Shown here piece by piece: positions 24,885-34,021 of a DNA stretch of 45,729 bases. The stretch is from assembly GCA_002423285.1 (NCBI GenBank), contig DIVF01000052.1:1-45729 (forward strand), read 5' to 3'. The notes under the pieces are model-generated. The model was not told the DNA's origin and searched no databases. It saw nothing but the letters and a program-made list of their open reading frames with translations. The position numbers were made by a program, and so were the translations under genes. The stretch is from Micavibrio sp. UBA6139. Lineage in GTDB: Bacteria; Pseudomonadota; Alphaproteobacteria; Micavibrionales; Micavibrionaceae. Numbering within the stretch: the stretch's first letter is position 1; each line of letters starts with the position of its first letter.

Positions 24885-27800
24885 TCGACCAGAACGCCGC
24901 CCGTAAAACCATCACCGCCCCCGAAAACGACCCCAATGCCCTGCAGGCCCGCGCGGCGGATCCGGGGCAATCGGTGTGGGTGGCGGCATCCGCCGGATCG
25001 GGGAAAACCAAGGTTCTGACCGACCGGGTTTTAAGATTATTGCTGCCCCAGACCCTGCCCGATGGCCAGTTCCGCCCCGGTACACCAGCGGAAAAAATCC
25101 TCTGCCTGACCTTCACCAAGGCGGGGGCGGCGGAAATGTCCACCCGGATCACCAAGGCCTTGGGCAGTTGGGCGGTGATGGAGGAAGCAGACCTTTATAA
25201 GAACTTGGGCGATTTGCTGTCCCGAAACCCTGCGCCTGTCGAAATGGAAGCGGCGCGGCGCCTGTTCGCGCAAGTGATCGATTCCCCCGGCGGTCTTAAA
25301 ATCCTGACCATCCATAGTTTCTGCCAATCCGTCCTTGGGCGGTTCCCGTTAGAGGCCGGATTATCGCCACAGGTCAGTGTCGCCGATGAAAATACCGTCC
25401 GCCCCCTGCAACAAGCCGCCATGGCTGCCGTGCTGGCGGAGGCTGAGGACAATCCCGATTCCGGACTTCATGCCGCCTTGCACCGTCTATCGGCGGAAAA
25501 GGGTGAGGGCGATTTGATGACCCTGCTGATGGGGTTGATGGGAGAACGGGCACGGATTTCTGCGCTTTTCCGGGCCTATCCGGATGCAATTTCCGTCTAT
25601 GACCAGCTTTGCCGCCATCTGGGATTAAATCCCGGCGATACGCCAGACTCCATTCTTTTGGCGGGTTTGAGCAGTGATGTTTTGAATGAGGGCGGTTTGC
25701 GCCATGCCGTGGCCGCCATGGCCGGGGCAAAGACAAAAAGCATGCAAGAGGCAGCATTGCCGCTTCAAACCCTCATTGATGCGCCACCCCCACAGCGAGC
25801 GGATTTTTATAAAGCGTATAGTGCCGTCTTCCTGACTGCTGACGGAGAGATCAGAAAAAGGCTGACCACCAAGGAAATCCCCGAAGATGTCGCGGATATT
25901 ATGCGCATCGAAGCCGAACGCGTCTTCGCCTTGGAAGACAGAATTAAAGCCGCCAGTGCCGCCGTCCAAACCCAAAACCTGCTGCGCATCGGCGCGGCGA
26001 TGATGCGCCATTACACCGCCGCCAAGAAACGCGACGGGGTATTGGATTATGACGATCTGATTGCCCACACATTATCCCTGTTATCGGGGGAAAGCATGAA
26101 CACCAACCCCCGCGCCGCCGCGCAATGGGTGATGTTCAAATTAGATCAAGGGATTGACCATATTCTGGTCGATGAAGCACAAGACACCAACCCGGAACAA
26201 TGGGCGATCATCCACGCTTTGTGCGGGGAGTTTTTTGCAGGGTCCAGTGCCCGCGAAGCCCCGACCGACCGGACCATTTTTGCGGTCGGCGATGAAAAAC
26301 AATCAATCTTTGGCTTCCAACGCGCCGCCCCGGAGAAATTCAGGGAAGCCGAGCGTTATTACGCGGACACGGCCCGTTCGGTCGAACAGCGTTTTGATTC
26401 CGTACCGATGAATATTTCCTTCCGCTCGACCGCCGCCGTTCTGGCCGTGGCCGATGCGGCGTTTGAACCGGAAGGCACAGGGTTCGCACCGGGGGAAATG
26501 CTGGGCTTGCCGCACGGCACCGATATCCGCCATATCAGCCACCGCAAGGGTCAGGCGGGACTGGTCGAAATCTGGCCGCTGATCCGCGTTGATCCCGCCC
26601 CCGATCCAGAGCCATGGACCCCGCCCATCACGATTGAAGATGCGCCGAGTGCCGAAGGCCTATTGTGCGACCAGATCGCAGCAAAAATCAGCCATTGGCT
26701 GACATCCGGGGAAATCCTGCCCGCCTATAACCGCGCCGTTCAGGCCGGGGATATTATGATTTTGGTGCGGTCGCGCGGCAGCATGGTCGAACGATTGGTC
26801 CGGTCCTTAAAATCGGCCAATGTCCCGGTCAGCGGGATTGACCGCATGACCTTGGGTGATCAGATCGCAGTGCAGGATTTACTGGCCGCCGCACAATTTG
26901 CCCTGCTGCCGGAGGATGATTTATCGCTGGCCTGTTTGCTGCAATCCCCCCTGATCGGGATGGATGGAGATGCGCTGGCCAAGCTGGCCACAAACCGTCC
27001 GCAATCCTTGTGGCAGGCGGTGAAAGGCGGTGCTGGGGTTGAAACCATGCGCTGGCTGGAACAGCTGATTTCAACGGGCGGCGTGCTGCACCCTTACGAA
27101 TTTTTCAACCGTATTTTAACTGCGCCCTGCCCGGCCAATAATATCAATCCGGGGACCAACCCGGGCAGCAGCGGCCAGCATGCCATGATCCGCCGCTTAG
27201 GCGTTGAATGTCTGGACCCGCTGGAAGAATTCCTGAACCTGACCCTGCAATATGAAACCGACCATATCGCATCGCTGCAGCAATTTTTAAGCTGGCAGGC
27301 GGAGGGCGAAACCACCATCAAACGGGAAATGGAAGCCGCAGGCGGTCGCGTGCGCATTATGACCGTTCACGGGTCAAAGGGCCTGCAAGCGCCAATCGTC
27401 ATCCTGCCCGATACCGCCCATACCACAGGGTCGATTGAGAAGATCGGCACGGCAGACCGCATTTTATGGATGGCGCAGCAAAATGGCCCCGCCATTCCGT
27501 TATGGTCCCCGCGCAGCGAGGCCGATTGTGCCGTGGCGCGAGAACTTTTGACCGCCCGCAAAGCCAAGCTGGCCGAGGAATATCGCCGCCTGCTTTATGT
27601 CGCCCTGACCCGCGCCGCCGACCGTCTTTATGTGGCAGGATGCGCGAAGAAAAACGACCCGTCTGATCAATGCTGGTACAAGCTAGTTGAGGCGGGTTTC
27701 GCCCGGATTGAACAGGGGCTGGACCCCGATTTCACGCTGGAACCCTTGACCGCCATGGCTGCAGAAACAGGGGCAACCATCCCCGGATTCCGCCTGAGCA

Positions 27801-28489
27801 ACGCGCAAATTGCTGCACCAGACCGTGCAGCAAAATCACCGCCGCCAGAGGCCCTTTCAGCGCAACAATTTACCCCCCAACCCGCCCTGCCCGCGCAAAG
27901 CGACTGGTCATGGGTGCACCGCGCCCCAGCGGAAGAAGATTCGCCGCCGCGCCCATGGACCCCGTCCCGCCCATCCGACCCGGCCCCCGCCGCCCGGTCG
28001 CCTTTGCATGGCGGTGAGGACCAATACAGATTCCGGCGCGGCAATGTCACCCATACGCTTTTGCAATTCCTACCGAGCCTGAACAGGGCAGAATGGGAGC
28101 GCGCAGCCGCACACTATGTATCGGGTCAGGATTTAAGCCCGGCCATTCAGGCGGAAATTGTTTCGGAAACCATGGCCATTTTAAATGACCCAGCCTTCAC
28201 CGCCGTCTTTGGTCCCGGATCAATGGCCGAGGTGCCTATAACCGCCCTGATCGACAAAACCCTGATTTCGGGCCAGATCGACCGTTTGCTGGTCACACCG
28301 GATTCCATCCTGATTGTTGATTACAAAACCAACCGTCCGGCCCCGACCGATGTGAAGGACGTTCCGGCCCTGTACCGGACGCAGCTTCGCGCCTATCGGG
28401 ACACCTTGGCCAAAATCTATCCGGGCCGCACGATTCGCTGCGCCCTGTTATGGACGGATGGGCCAAGAATGATGGAAATTGAGGTTTAA
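24881..28489 (+). CDS. addA: Double-strand break repair helicase-nuclease AddA
   Basis: A 1202-residue UvrD/Rep-type helicase with a C-terminal RecB-like nuclease; it unwinds and cuts DNA ends with AddB. Walker A is AGSGKT with Lys42. Motif Ia (CLTFTKAGAAEMSTRI), motif II (VDEAQD, D431-E432), motif III (FAVGDEKQSIFGFQRA), motif V (MTVHGSKGLQAPIV) and motif VI (EYRRLLYVALTRAADRLYV) are all visible. A Pro/Ala-rich linker (about 990-1040) joins to the nuclease, whose IVDYKTNR motif has Asp1147. It is the last of the chain tsaE-murU-addB-addA. Confidence 0.95.
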   Translation: MIDQNAARKTITAPENDPNALQARAADPGQSVWVAASAGSGKTKVLTDRVLRLLLPQTLPDGQFRPGTPAEKILCLTFTKAGAAEMSTRITKALGSWAVMEEADLYKNLGDLLSRNPAPVEMEAARRLFAQVIDSPGGLKILTIHSFCQSVLGRFPLEAGLSPQVSVADENTVRPLQQAAMAAVLAEAEDNPDSGLHAALHRLSAEKGEGDLMTLLMGLMGERARISALFRAYPDAISVYDQLCRHLGLNPGDTPDSILLAGLSSDVLNEGGLRHAVAAMAGAKTKSMQEAALPLQTLIDAPPPQRADFYKAYSAVFLTADGEIRKRLTTKEIPEDVADIMRIEAERVFALEDRIKAASAAVQTQNLLRIGAAMMRHYTAAKKRDGVLDYDDLIAHTLSLLSGESMNTNPRAAAQWVMFKLDQGIDHILVDEAQDTNPEQWAIIHALCGEFFAGSSAREAPTDRTIFAVGDEKQSIFGFQRAAPEKFREAERYYADTARSVEQRFDSVPMNISFRSTAAVLAVADAAFEPEGTGFAPGEMLGLPHGTDIRHISHRKGQAGLVEIWPLIRVDPAPDPEPWTPPITIEDAPSAEGLLCDQIAAKISHWLTSGEILPAYNRAVQAGDIMILVRSRGSMVERLVRSLKSANVPVSGIDRMTLGDQIAVQDLLAAAQFALLPEDDLSLACLLQSPLIGMDGDALAKLATNRPQSLWQAVKGGAGVETMRWLEQLISTGGVLHPYEFFNRILTAPCPANNINPGTNPGSSGQHAMIRRLGVECLDPLEEFLNLTLQYETDHIASLQQFLSWQAEGETTIKREMEAAGGRVRIMTVHGSKGLQAPIVILPDTAHTTGSIEKIGTADRILWMAQQNGPAIPLWSPRSEADCAVARELLTARKAKLAEEYRRLLYVALTRAADRLYVAGCAKKNDPSDQCWYKLVEAGFARIEQGLDPDFTLEPLTAMAAETGATIPGFRLSNAQIAAPDRAAKSPPPEALSAQQFTPQPALPAQSDWSWVHRAPAEEDSPPRPWTPSRPSDPAPAARSPLHGGEDQYRFRRGNVTHTLLQFLPSLNRAEWERAAAHYVSGQDLSPAIQAEIVSETMAILNDPAFTAVFGPGSMAEVPITALIDKTLISGQIDRLLVTPDSILIVDYKTNRPAPTDVKDVPALYRTQLRAYRDTLAKIYPGRTIRCALLWTDGPRMMEIEV

Positions 28490-28500
28490 AATCTCCAATT

Positions 28501-28575
28501 GTCACCCCCGCCTTGTGCGGGGGTCTGGCCTTTTGCGATGTTGGCCCCGGATCCCCGCACAAGGCGGGGATGACA
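28501..28575. repeat. Palindromic intergenic repeat, TGTCATCCCCGCC type
   Basis: GTCACCCCCGCCTTGTGCGG at the left and CCGCACAAGGCGGGGATGAC at the right are long inverted copies with about 30 nt between, located between addA and trxA. A related palindrome lies at 41471-41499. Such elements are usually present in many copies per alphaproteobacterial genome and may also terminate addA. Confidence 0.75.
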
Positions 28576-28607
28576 AAAAAAAGAGGGGATTGGACGCAAA
28601 CCCGGCC

Positions 28608-28637
28608 TTGACCGCACGGCCCAGAACGCCATATTTA
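28608..28637 (+). promoter_or_regulatory. Probable promoter of trxA
   Basis: TTGACC (28608-28613) and the ATATTTA region (28631-28637) are 17-18 nt apart, roughly 50 nt before the trxA start, after the addA-distal palindrome. Confidence 0.45.
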
Positions 28638-28686
28638 GTGAAGCCTGATATAAACCAGACAGCAACGCACATAAGGGGACCCCGCA

Positions 28687-29010
28687 ATGTCAATCAGCCA
28701 TAAAGTATCCGACCAGAATTTTGACAGCGAAGTCCTGAGCGCAACCGGCCCGGTCGTCGTTGATTTCTGGGCAGAATGGTGCGGCCCGTGCAAGGCGATG
28801 AGCCCACTGGTCGATCAACTGGCCACTGAGCTGGGCGAAAAAATCAAAGTCGTCAAAGTGAACATCGATGAAAGCCCGAACGCACCGACAAAATACGGCG
28901 TGCGCGGCATTCCAACCTTTATGGTGTTCCGTGACGGTCAAGTCGTCGATACACGCGTCGGCAGCATGTCCAAGGGCCAATTGAATGAGTGGGTCCAGTC
29001 TGTTCTGTAA
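28687..29010 (+). CDS. trxA: Thioredoxin 1
   Basis: A 107-residue cytoplasmic disulphide reductase. The active site is AEWCGPCK with Cys32 and Cys35. The buried Asp (VVDFWAEW), the cis-proline loop RGIPTF and the closing GSMSKGQLNEWV helix are typical. It needs NADPH-thioredoxin reductase; the reductase in this window lacks a CxxC and is not that partner. The addA-trxA order is conserved in Alphaproteobacteria. The ABC exporter starts 35 bp further and may be cotranscribed. Confidence 0.97.
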   Translation: MSISHKVSDQNFDSEVLSATGPVVVDFWAEWCGPCKAMSPLVDQLATELGEKIKVVKVNIDESPNAPTKYGVRGIPTFMVFRDGQVVDTRVGSMSKGQLNEWVQSVL

Positions 29011-29045
29011 TTAAAGAACGGCACCACACAGCAGGATCTAAATTT

Positions 29046-30887
29046 ATGAATAGCGAAATTCGTCTTCCCGCGGCAGAGAAAATGCCGGTCGGCAGCAGCC
29101 ATTTTTTCCCTTGGCTGCTGTTTTTCCTATCACCGTGTAAAAAAACCTTTATCACCTTCTTTAGTTTCCGGGTGGTGCGCTACACGATCCTGTCGCTGCT
29201 CCCTTTGATGATGGGTTTGATTATCAACGGGTTTGAAGATGGCTGGGCGTTTAACGACCCAGACCGTTTGATCGTCATGATTGGCGGGTTTTTGGCACTA
29301 TACGGCGCAGCACTCGCCTCCATCGTTCTTTTTATCTATGAAGCGCGGGCGGAAGATAAGACCGTGCGGGCCCTGACCCTGTTCAGCGTCGGGCATATGA
29401 ATGCCCTGCCCCTCACCTGGCATGAGGCGCAAGGGTCAGGCAGCAAGTTGCAGCGGATCATGCAGGCGCGCAACAGTCTGAAACAATTGTTCAGCATCTA
29501 TAAATGGTCACTGGTCCCCTTCATCGGCAGTGGCTTTGCCATCACCATTTCGATTTTGATGATGGATGCGCCAGCGTTTTTTGGCCTTTTGTTCATTGGC
29601 TTTGTGTTGAGTTTCTTTGTCTGCGCGTGGTGGGCGGCAAAACCGCTCCCGGCCCTGCATAACAAGCATAATGCGGTGTTGGAACGCCTGATGGCGGGGG
29701 TTTATGAATTTGTCAGTGCGGTCCGCACCGTCAAAGCCTTCCACCTTGGCGATTATATTGGCCGCGAGGCGCGGCGTTATGAACATGAAGGCCACGGGGC
29801 GATGAACCGCGTGTTAAAGGCCGGGTATGTGAAATGGGTCATGCTCAATCTGGTCGGGTTCTTCTGGATGGCAGTCTTCATTATCGCCTGCACCATGGGC
29901 GTTTATCAGCATTGGTTATCCGCCGGGGCATTCGCGACGATTTTCTTCCTCGCCAACACGTTGTGGAACCGACTGGAAGAGATGGTTTATTTGCAGGATC
30001 AGTTTATGGAGTTCAGAAACGGATTCATGCGCCTGACCGAAACACTCAAAGAACCCCCGGTCACTTACGACATCGCGCCGTTGCATGATTTGCCTGTTGA
30101 TTGGAAAAAAATCGCCTTTCATAACGTCGATTTTGCTTACTCCGGTGCGGGTGAAGGCGCACCGCCAGCCTTGCATGACATCAGCCTTGAAATTGGGCGC
30201 GGTGAAAAGCTGGCTTTGATTGGCCGCAGTGGTGCGGGGAAATCAACGCTCATCAAACTTTTGATGAAACAGGTGATCCCATCAGCAGGCACCATTTCAT
30301 TGGATGATGTAAATTTGAATTCCGTTCCAAGTGCGCAGTGGCTGGGGAAAATCGGCTTCGTGCCGCAGGATGTCGAGCTGTTTAATATGAGCATCCGCGA
30401 CAATATCCTGATGGACCGCATCGGCGATGATCTGGAAGACGCCTATACACAGGCCCTGAAACATGCCGCCCTTGACCAGTTGATTGCATCCTTGCCGGAA
30501 GGTGATGCCACGATGGTGGGAGAGCGGGGTATTAAACTATCCGGTGGCCAACGCCAGCGTCTAGGGATTGCCCGCGCCCTTGTCCGCCAAGCGGATCTGG
30601 TGATTTTTGATGAAGCCACCGCGTCGCTGGATAGTATGTCGGAACAAATCATCCAAAACGCCCTGATGACCGGGTTTACCGGGCGCAGCATGCTGATCAT
30701 CGCCCACCGCCTGTCCACAGTGCGCTTTGCCGACCGCATCGTTGTCTTGGAAGAGGGCCGCGTTGTTGAACAGGGCAGCTTTGATGATCTGATCAAGCGG
30801 GGCGGAAAATTCGCCGCGATGTGGGCCTTGCAATCATCGGGCTTCGTCGATGAAGACGCCGCCAAAGAAACAGTCGAACGCGCATAG
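29046..30887 (+). CDS. ABC exporter, fused membrane and ATPase domains
   Basis: A 613-residue half-transporter with an N-terminal six-helix membrane domain (about 25-330) and a C-terminal ATPase. The ATPase has Walker A GRSGAGKST, Q-loop FVPQDVELFN, signature LSGGQRQRLGIARAL, Walker B DLVIFDEATASLD and H-loop IAHRLSTV. It would work as a homodimer in the inner membrane and belongs to the MsbA/multidrug-like group; the substrate cannot be read from sequence. The start at ATG 29046 gives MNSEIRLPAAEK; a longer frame from 28989 overlaps trxA. A hairpin terminator follows. Confidence 0.88.
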   Translation: MNSEIRLPAAEKMPVGSSHFFPWLLFFLSPCKKTFITFFSFRVVRYTILSLLPLMMGLIINGFEDGWAFNDPDRLIVMIGGFLALYGAALASIVLFIYEARAEDKTVRALTLFSVGHMNALPLTWHEAQGSGSKLQRIMQARNSLKQLFSIYKWSLVPFIGSGFAITISILMMDAPAFFGLLFIGFVLSFFVCAWWAAKPLPALHNKHNAVLERLMAGVYEFVSAVRTVKAFHLGDYIGREARRYEHEGHGAMNRVLKAGYVKWVMLNLVGFFWMAVFIIACTMGVYQHWLSAGAFATIFFLANTLWNRLEEMVYLQDQFMEFRNGFMRLTETLKEPPVTYDIAPLHDLPVDWKKIAFHNVDFAYSGAGEGAPPALHDISLEIGRGEKLALIGRSGAGKSTLIKLLMKQVIPSAGTISLDDVNLNSVPSAQWLGKIGFVPQDVELFNMSIRDNILMDRIGDDLEDAYTQALKHAALDQLIASLPEGDATMVGERGIKLSGGQRQRLGIARALVRQADLVIFDEATASLDSMSEQIIQNALMTGFTGRSMLIIAHRLSTVRFADRIVVLEEGRVVEQGSFDDLIKRGGKFAAMWALQSSGFVDEDAAKETVERA

Positions 30888-30903
30888 AAAGAATTAAGGG
30901 GTC

Positions 30904-30924
30904 GAAGGGGGCAATGCCCCCTTC
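30904..30924. terminator. GC-rich hairpin between convergent genes
   Basis: GAAGGGGGCA and TGCCCCCTTC form a perfect 10-bp stem between the ends of the ABC exporter and the FAD oxidoreductase. Member of the dispersed family with preceding GGGGTCG. Confidence 0.65.
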
Positions 30925-30950
30925 AAACTACCCCACTTAATTTTCTTCCG

Positions 30951-32243
30951 TTAAACTGAAAAATGATCGCGGGCGCGCCAGACCCAGTAGGCGAGTTGGG
31001 CGACATAGCGGCCAGCCTTGCCGCCAGCATAGCCAACACCAAAGGGCGCGAATTGTTCGTAGCGGGTGTCATTTTCAGCAATGGCGGAAGCGATGGCTTC
31101 ACCGCCCACAGTCGTTGGGGCCAGACCATGACCACCAAAACCGGTATTGTACCAATAGCCCGGCGCCAGTTTGCCGATTTGCGGCATTTTATGCGGGGCA
31201 TAGGCCATCAGGCCCGACCACGCCACTTCAGCATCCGCAACACCTTTTAACTGCGGGTAGACTTTCAGCATGTCGGCCATCATCGCCCCGGCAATATCCT
31301 TCACGCGGTTGCCAACGGCAACACGACCGCCCCATAAAATGCGGTTATCGGACAACACGCGGTAATAATCGCAGGCATAGCGCATGTCATAGATGGGGTA
31401 GTGGGTGTTGATGGACCCGCGCAGTTGTTCATCGGTCAGCGCATTGGTGACGGTGACAAAAGTCTGCACAGGAAATAATGCGTTTTCGAGGCGGCGATTG
31501 ACCCCTTCGCTGTAAACAGCGCAGCACATGACGACATCATGCGCCTTTACTTGTCCTTCAGCTGTTTTGACAACCCAGCCCAGACCGTCTTTTTCGATGG
31601 CAGTAACGGGGGAGTTTTCAAATAGGCGACCTTTTTTCTCGGTAATGACCTTGGCCAAACCTTGCACATAGCGCAGCGGGTGGAACTGGAAATCATCGGG
31701 GGAGAAAGAGCCTTGATAATAGCGTTCGGTTTTGCACAATGTGCGCACTTTTTCGGTTGGCCAATATTCAAGGCCCATACCATAGCGGTCATTGGCACGT
31801 TTAATATCTTCGCGGATCGCTTCAGCGTTATCGCGCCATGAAACGGTGAGGACACCATGCGTTAAGGGACCGCAATCAATTTTATATTCAGTGATGCGTT
31901 TTTTAATCAGCTGACGCGCATCCTTGGTCAGGTTGATGAGGGCGCTTGCCGCCTCAACACCAAGCTTTTTACCCAGTGCGTGGTGATCTTCGGCGTAGCC
32001 CTTGGCAACGAAACCGCCATTGCGGCCCGATGCGCCCCAACCCACGCGCTTTGCCTCAACCAGCACAACGGATTTACCGCGTAAGACCAGACCCAGCGCC
32101 GTATTGATACCGGCCAGACCGCCGCCAATAACACACACATCCGCTTCTTCCGCCCCGTTCAGGGATGGATAGGATTTTGTATCATCCGGTAATGTGCGGC
32201 TGTAATAACAGTCAATATAACCCGGTTCAGGAATTGAATGCAT
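30951..32243 (-). CDS. FAD-dependent amine/amino-acid oxidoreductase, PuuB-like
   Basis: A 430-residue DAO-family flavoprotein. The FAD Rossmann motif VCVIGGGLAGINTALGL (residues 37 onward) is followed by VVLVEAKRVGWGASGRNGGFVAKGY, the glycine-rich pattern typical of gamma-glutamylputrescine oxidase and related enzymes. The C-terminal part carries WSGLMAYAPHKMPQIGKLAPGYWYNTGFGGHGLAPTTVGG, which closes over the flavin. It probably oxidises an amine or an N-substituted amino acid with O2; the substrate is not determined. It starts six bp after infC on the same strand, so it is likely cotranscribed with thrS-infC genes. Confidence 0.85.
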   Translation of the reverse strand: MHSIPEPGYIDCYYSRTLPDDTKSYPSLNGAEEADVCVIGGGLAGINTALGLVLRGKSVVLVEAKRVGWGASGRNGGFVAKGYAEDHHALGKKLGVEAASALINLTKDARQLIKKRITEYKIDCGPLTHGVLTVSWRDNAEAIREDIKRANDRYGMGLEYWPTEKVRTLCKTERYYQGSFSPDDFQFHPLRYVQGLAKVITEKKGRLFENSPVTAIEKDGLGWVVKTAEGQVKAHDVVMCCAVYSEGVNRRLENALFPVQTFVTVTNALTDEQLRGSINTHYPIYDMRYACDYYRVLSDNRILWGGRVAVGNRVKDIAGAMMADMLKVYPQLKGVADAEVAWSGLMAYAPHKMPQIGKLAPGYWYNTGFGGHGLAPTTVGGEAIASAIAENDTRYEQFAPFGVGYAGGKAGRYVAQLAYWVWRARDHFSV

Positions 32244-32249
32244 GGGGCT

Positions 32250-32801
32250 TTAAACCTTGTTAGAAGCCAGCATCATAATCATCTGGCGGCCTTCCATGCG
32301 TGGTTCACTTTCCACTTTGGACAATTCGGCCAGATCAATTTTTGCCTGCTGCAGAACTTTCAAACCCAGATCCTGGTGTGACAATTCACGGCCACGGAAG
32401 CGCATGGTGAACTTCACCTTGTCGCCATCTTCGAGGAATTTACGCGCAGCGCGCATTTTCACTTCGTAATCGTGATCGCCAATCATCGGACGGAGTTTCA
32501 ATTCCTTCACGTCGATGATTTTTTGTTTCTTGCGGGCTTCGTTGGCTTTTTTCTGTTCTTCGTATTTGAACTTGCCGTAGTCGAGAATTTTCGCAACAGG
32601 CGGTTCGGCGTTTGGTGAGATCTCAACCAGATCCAGACCGACTTCATCCGCGGCAGCTTGGGCTTCGCGTGTGGTGACCACACCGACCATTTCACCATCC
32701 GCCCCAATCAGGCGGACCTTCTCAACGCGGATTTGACCATTGATGCGCGGCCCGTCTTCGTTACGGGGGGGCAGTGTTGGATTGGACGGACGAATTGCCA
32801 T
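32250..32801 (-). CDS. infC: Translation initiation factor IF-3
   Basis: A 183-residue protein that binds the 30S subunit and checks initiator tRNA and start codon. The N-domain has PRINGQIRVEKVRLIGADGEMVGVV and AKILDYGKFKYEEQKK. The linker is Lys-rich. The C-domain has KELKLRPMIGDHDYEVKMRAARKFLEDGDKVKFTMRFRGRE. AGAGGT precedes ATG 32801. Many infC genes start at the rare codon ATT; here ATG is used, immediately before GCA-ATT. The usual downstream rpmI-rplT are absent and an oxidoreductase follows. Confidence 0.96.
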   Translation of the reverse strand: MAIRPSNPTLPPRNEDGPRINGQIRVEKVRLIGADGEMVGVVTTREAQAAADEVGLDLVEISPNAEPPVAKILDYGKFKYEEQKKANEARKKQKIIDVKELKLRPMIGDHDYEVKMRAARKFLEDGDKVKFTMRFRGRELSHQDLGLKVLQQAKIDLAELSKVESEPRMEGRQMIMMLASNKV

Positions 32802-32910
32802 TATACCTCTGGAATGATTAACGTAAGTGTCTTCAAGCCGCTATTATTACGGTGAATCCGGCTGACAGGCAAGGGGTTGTGGGCCGATTCTGGCAGTATT
32901 TGGAGCAGAT

Positions 32911-33933
32911 TCAGGGAAGTTTCGGGCCAAGATCAGCCCCGGCCACCGGGGTTTTCACCCCCACCCCGCAAATCGCCTGCCGCATGAAGAGAGGACGGCT
33001 GGTTCCTTGCGCCATAAGGGCCTGACGAAGGGTCGGCAGGGTGCTTTCTTGCATAATGCCCAGTTGCTGGTTCAAAACAGCGATGCGCCCTTCTTGTCCC
33101 GGCGTTAATAGATGAAGACCCCGCCAGCGGGAAGCCTCCCCCAGCGTATCACCGAAAGTGTTGAGGCCCAGCGCCCCGCCCAGCATCCACAAATCTGCAG
33201 CATCAAGACGCACATAGGTCAAACCCTGTTCCTGTTGATGGCGGGACACCATGCAGTCTTCATAACTTTCGATTTCCCGGTCGCGGTAATAGTCGCGGAA
33301 ATTATAACCGCGCCGCAAATTCATTGATTCTAAAACAGTTTCCGCATGCTGGCGCAGATCCTGTTTCCATTGATCGGGAGATTGCGTGTTATAGCCGGGT
33401 TCATCGTAAAGACGCTGTAAAAGCCACTGTTTTGAAAACGCATCGCGTTCCTTCAGCTCATCCAATAAAACCCCGTCCCGTGGGCATAAAATGATTTTTG
33501 ATGCGCCGTTATAAGGTGTGGCATGGGTGGCGGCGCAGCGACTGAATTGCAGCGCATGAACGGCTTCATGTGTCCGGGATGAAAATAAACCTTGCGTGGT
33601 TTGCAAAGCAGAGGGGCTGTAGAAAATTTGATTGCTGAACCCTTGAGTCAGATGATGGGCATGAAAGGCCGCGCGCGCAGGCAGCTCAGGATCAACAAAT
33701 TCACCGCACCCCGTCAGGGCCACTTCGCGGCTGAACGCATCGCCCAAAGGCCCGATTTGTTTATAGTAAGAACCCAGATCAAGGATCGCCTGTGCCAGCC
33801 ACGCATCGCGTTCCGCCTGATGACGGGCGTTGAGCGCTGCCCATGACAGACCCGCCATTGCAGAAGCCGCCGCGTGAAAGGCTGGTTGGGGGTCCGGCGT
33901 GCCGGAGCCTGCGTTGTTGTTTGAAGCCGTCAT
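32911..33933 (-). CDS. Putative HExxH metallopeptidase-like protein between thrS and infC
   Basis: A 340-residue soluble protein. It contains RTHEAVHALQF, with H122-E123-A-V-H126, a zinc-peptidase HExxH motif in a helical context after FYSPSALQTTQGLFSS. I recall proteins with this pattern as DUF6782-like putative metallopeptidases, but I cannot confirm that here. No third zinc ligand is obvious; candidates are the acidic residues in LLDELKERDAF or YEDCMVSRHQQE. ATG 33933 has GGGAC upstream; an upstream start at 33966 is possible. The gene lies in the thrS-infC cluster on the same strand. Confidence 0.68.
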   Translation of the reverse strand: MTASNNNAGSGTPDPQPAFHAAASAMAGLSWAALNARHQAERDAWLAQAILDLGSYYKQIGPLGDAFSREVALTGCGEFVDPELPARAAFHAHHLTQGFSNQIFYSPSALQTTQGLFSSRTHEAVHALQFSRCAATHATPYNGASKIILCPRDGVLLDELKERDAFSKQWLLQRLYDEPGYNTQSPDQWKQDLRQHAETVLESMNLRRGYNFRDYYRDREIESYEDCMVSRHQQEQGLTYVRLDAADLWMLGGALGLNTFGDTLGEASRWRGLHLLTPGQEGRIAVLNQQLGIMQESTLPTLRQALMAQGTSRPLFMRQAICGVGVKTPVAGADLGPKLP

Positions 33934-34021
33934 TATCGTCCCTGTTCGCTTTATTCCACCCCGCAATTCCCGGTTATTCCGGATTTTTCATGCGGGGTGT
34001 TTTATCTTTATAGGGCCAATC

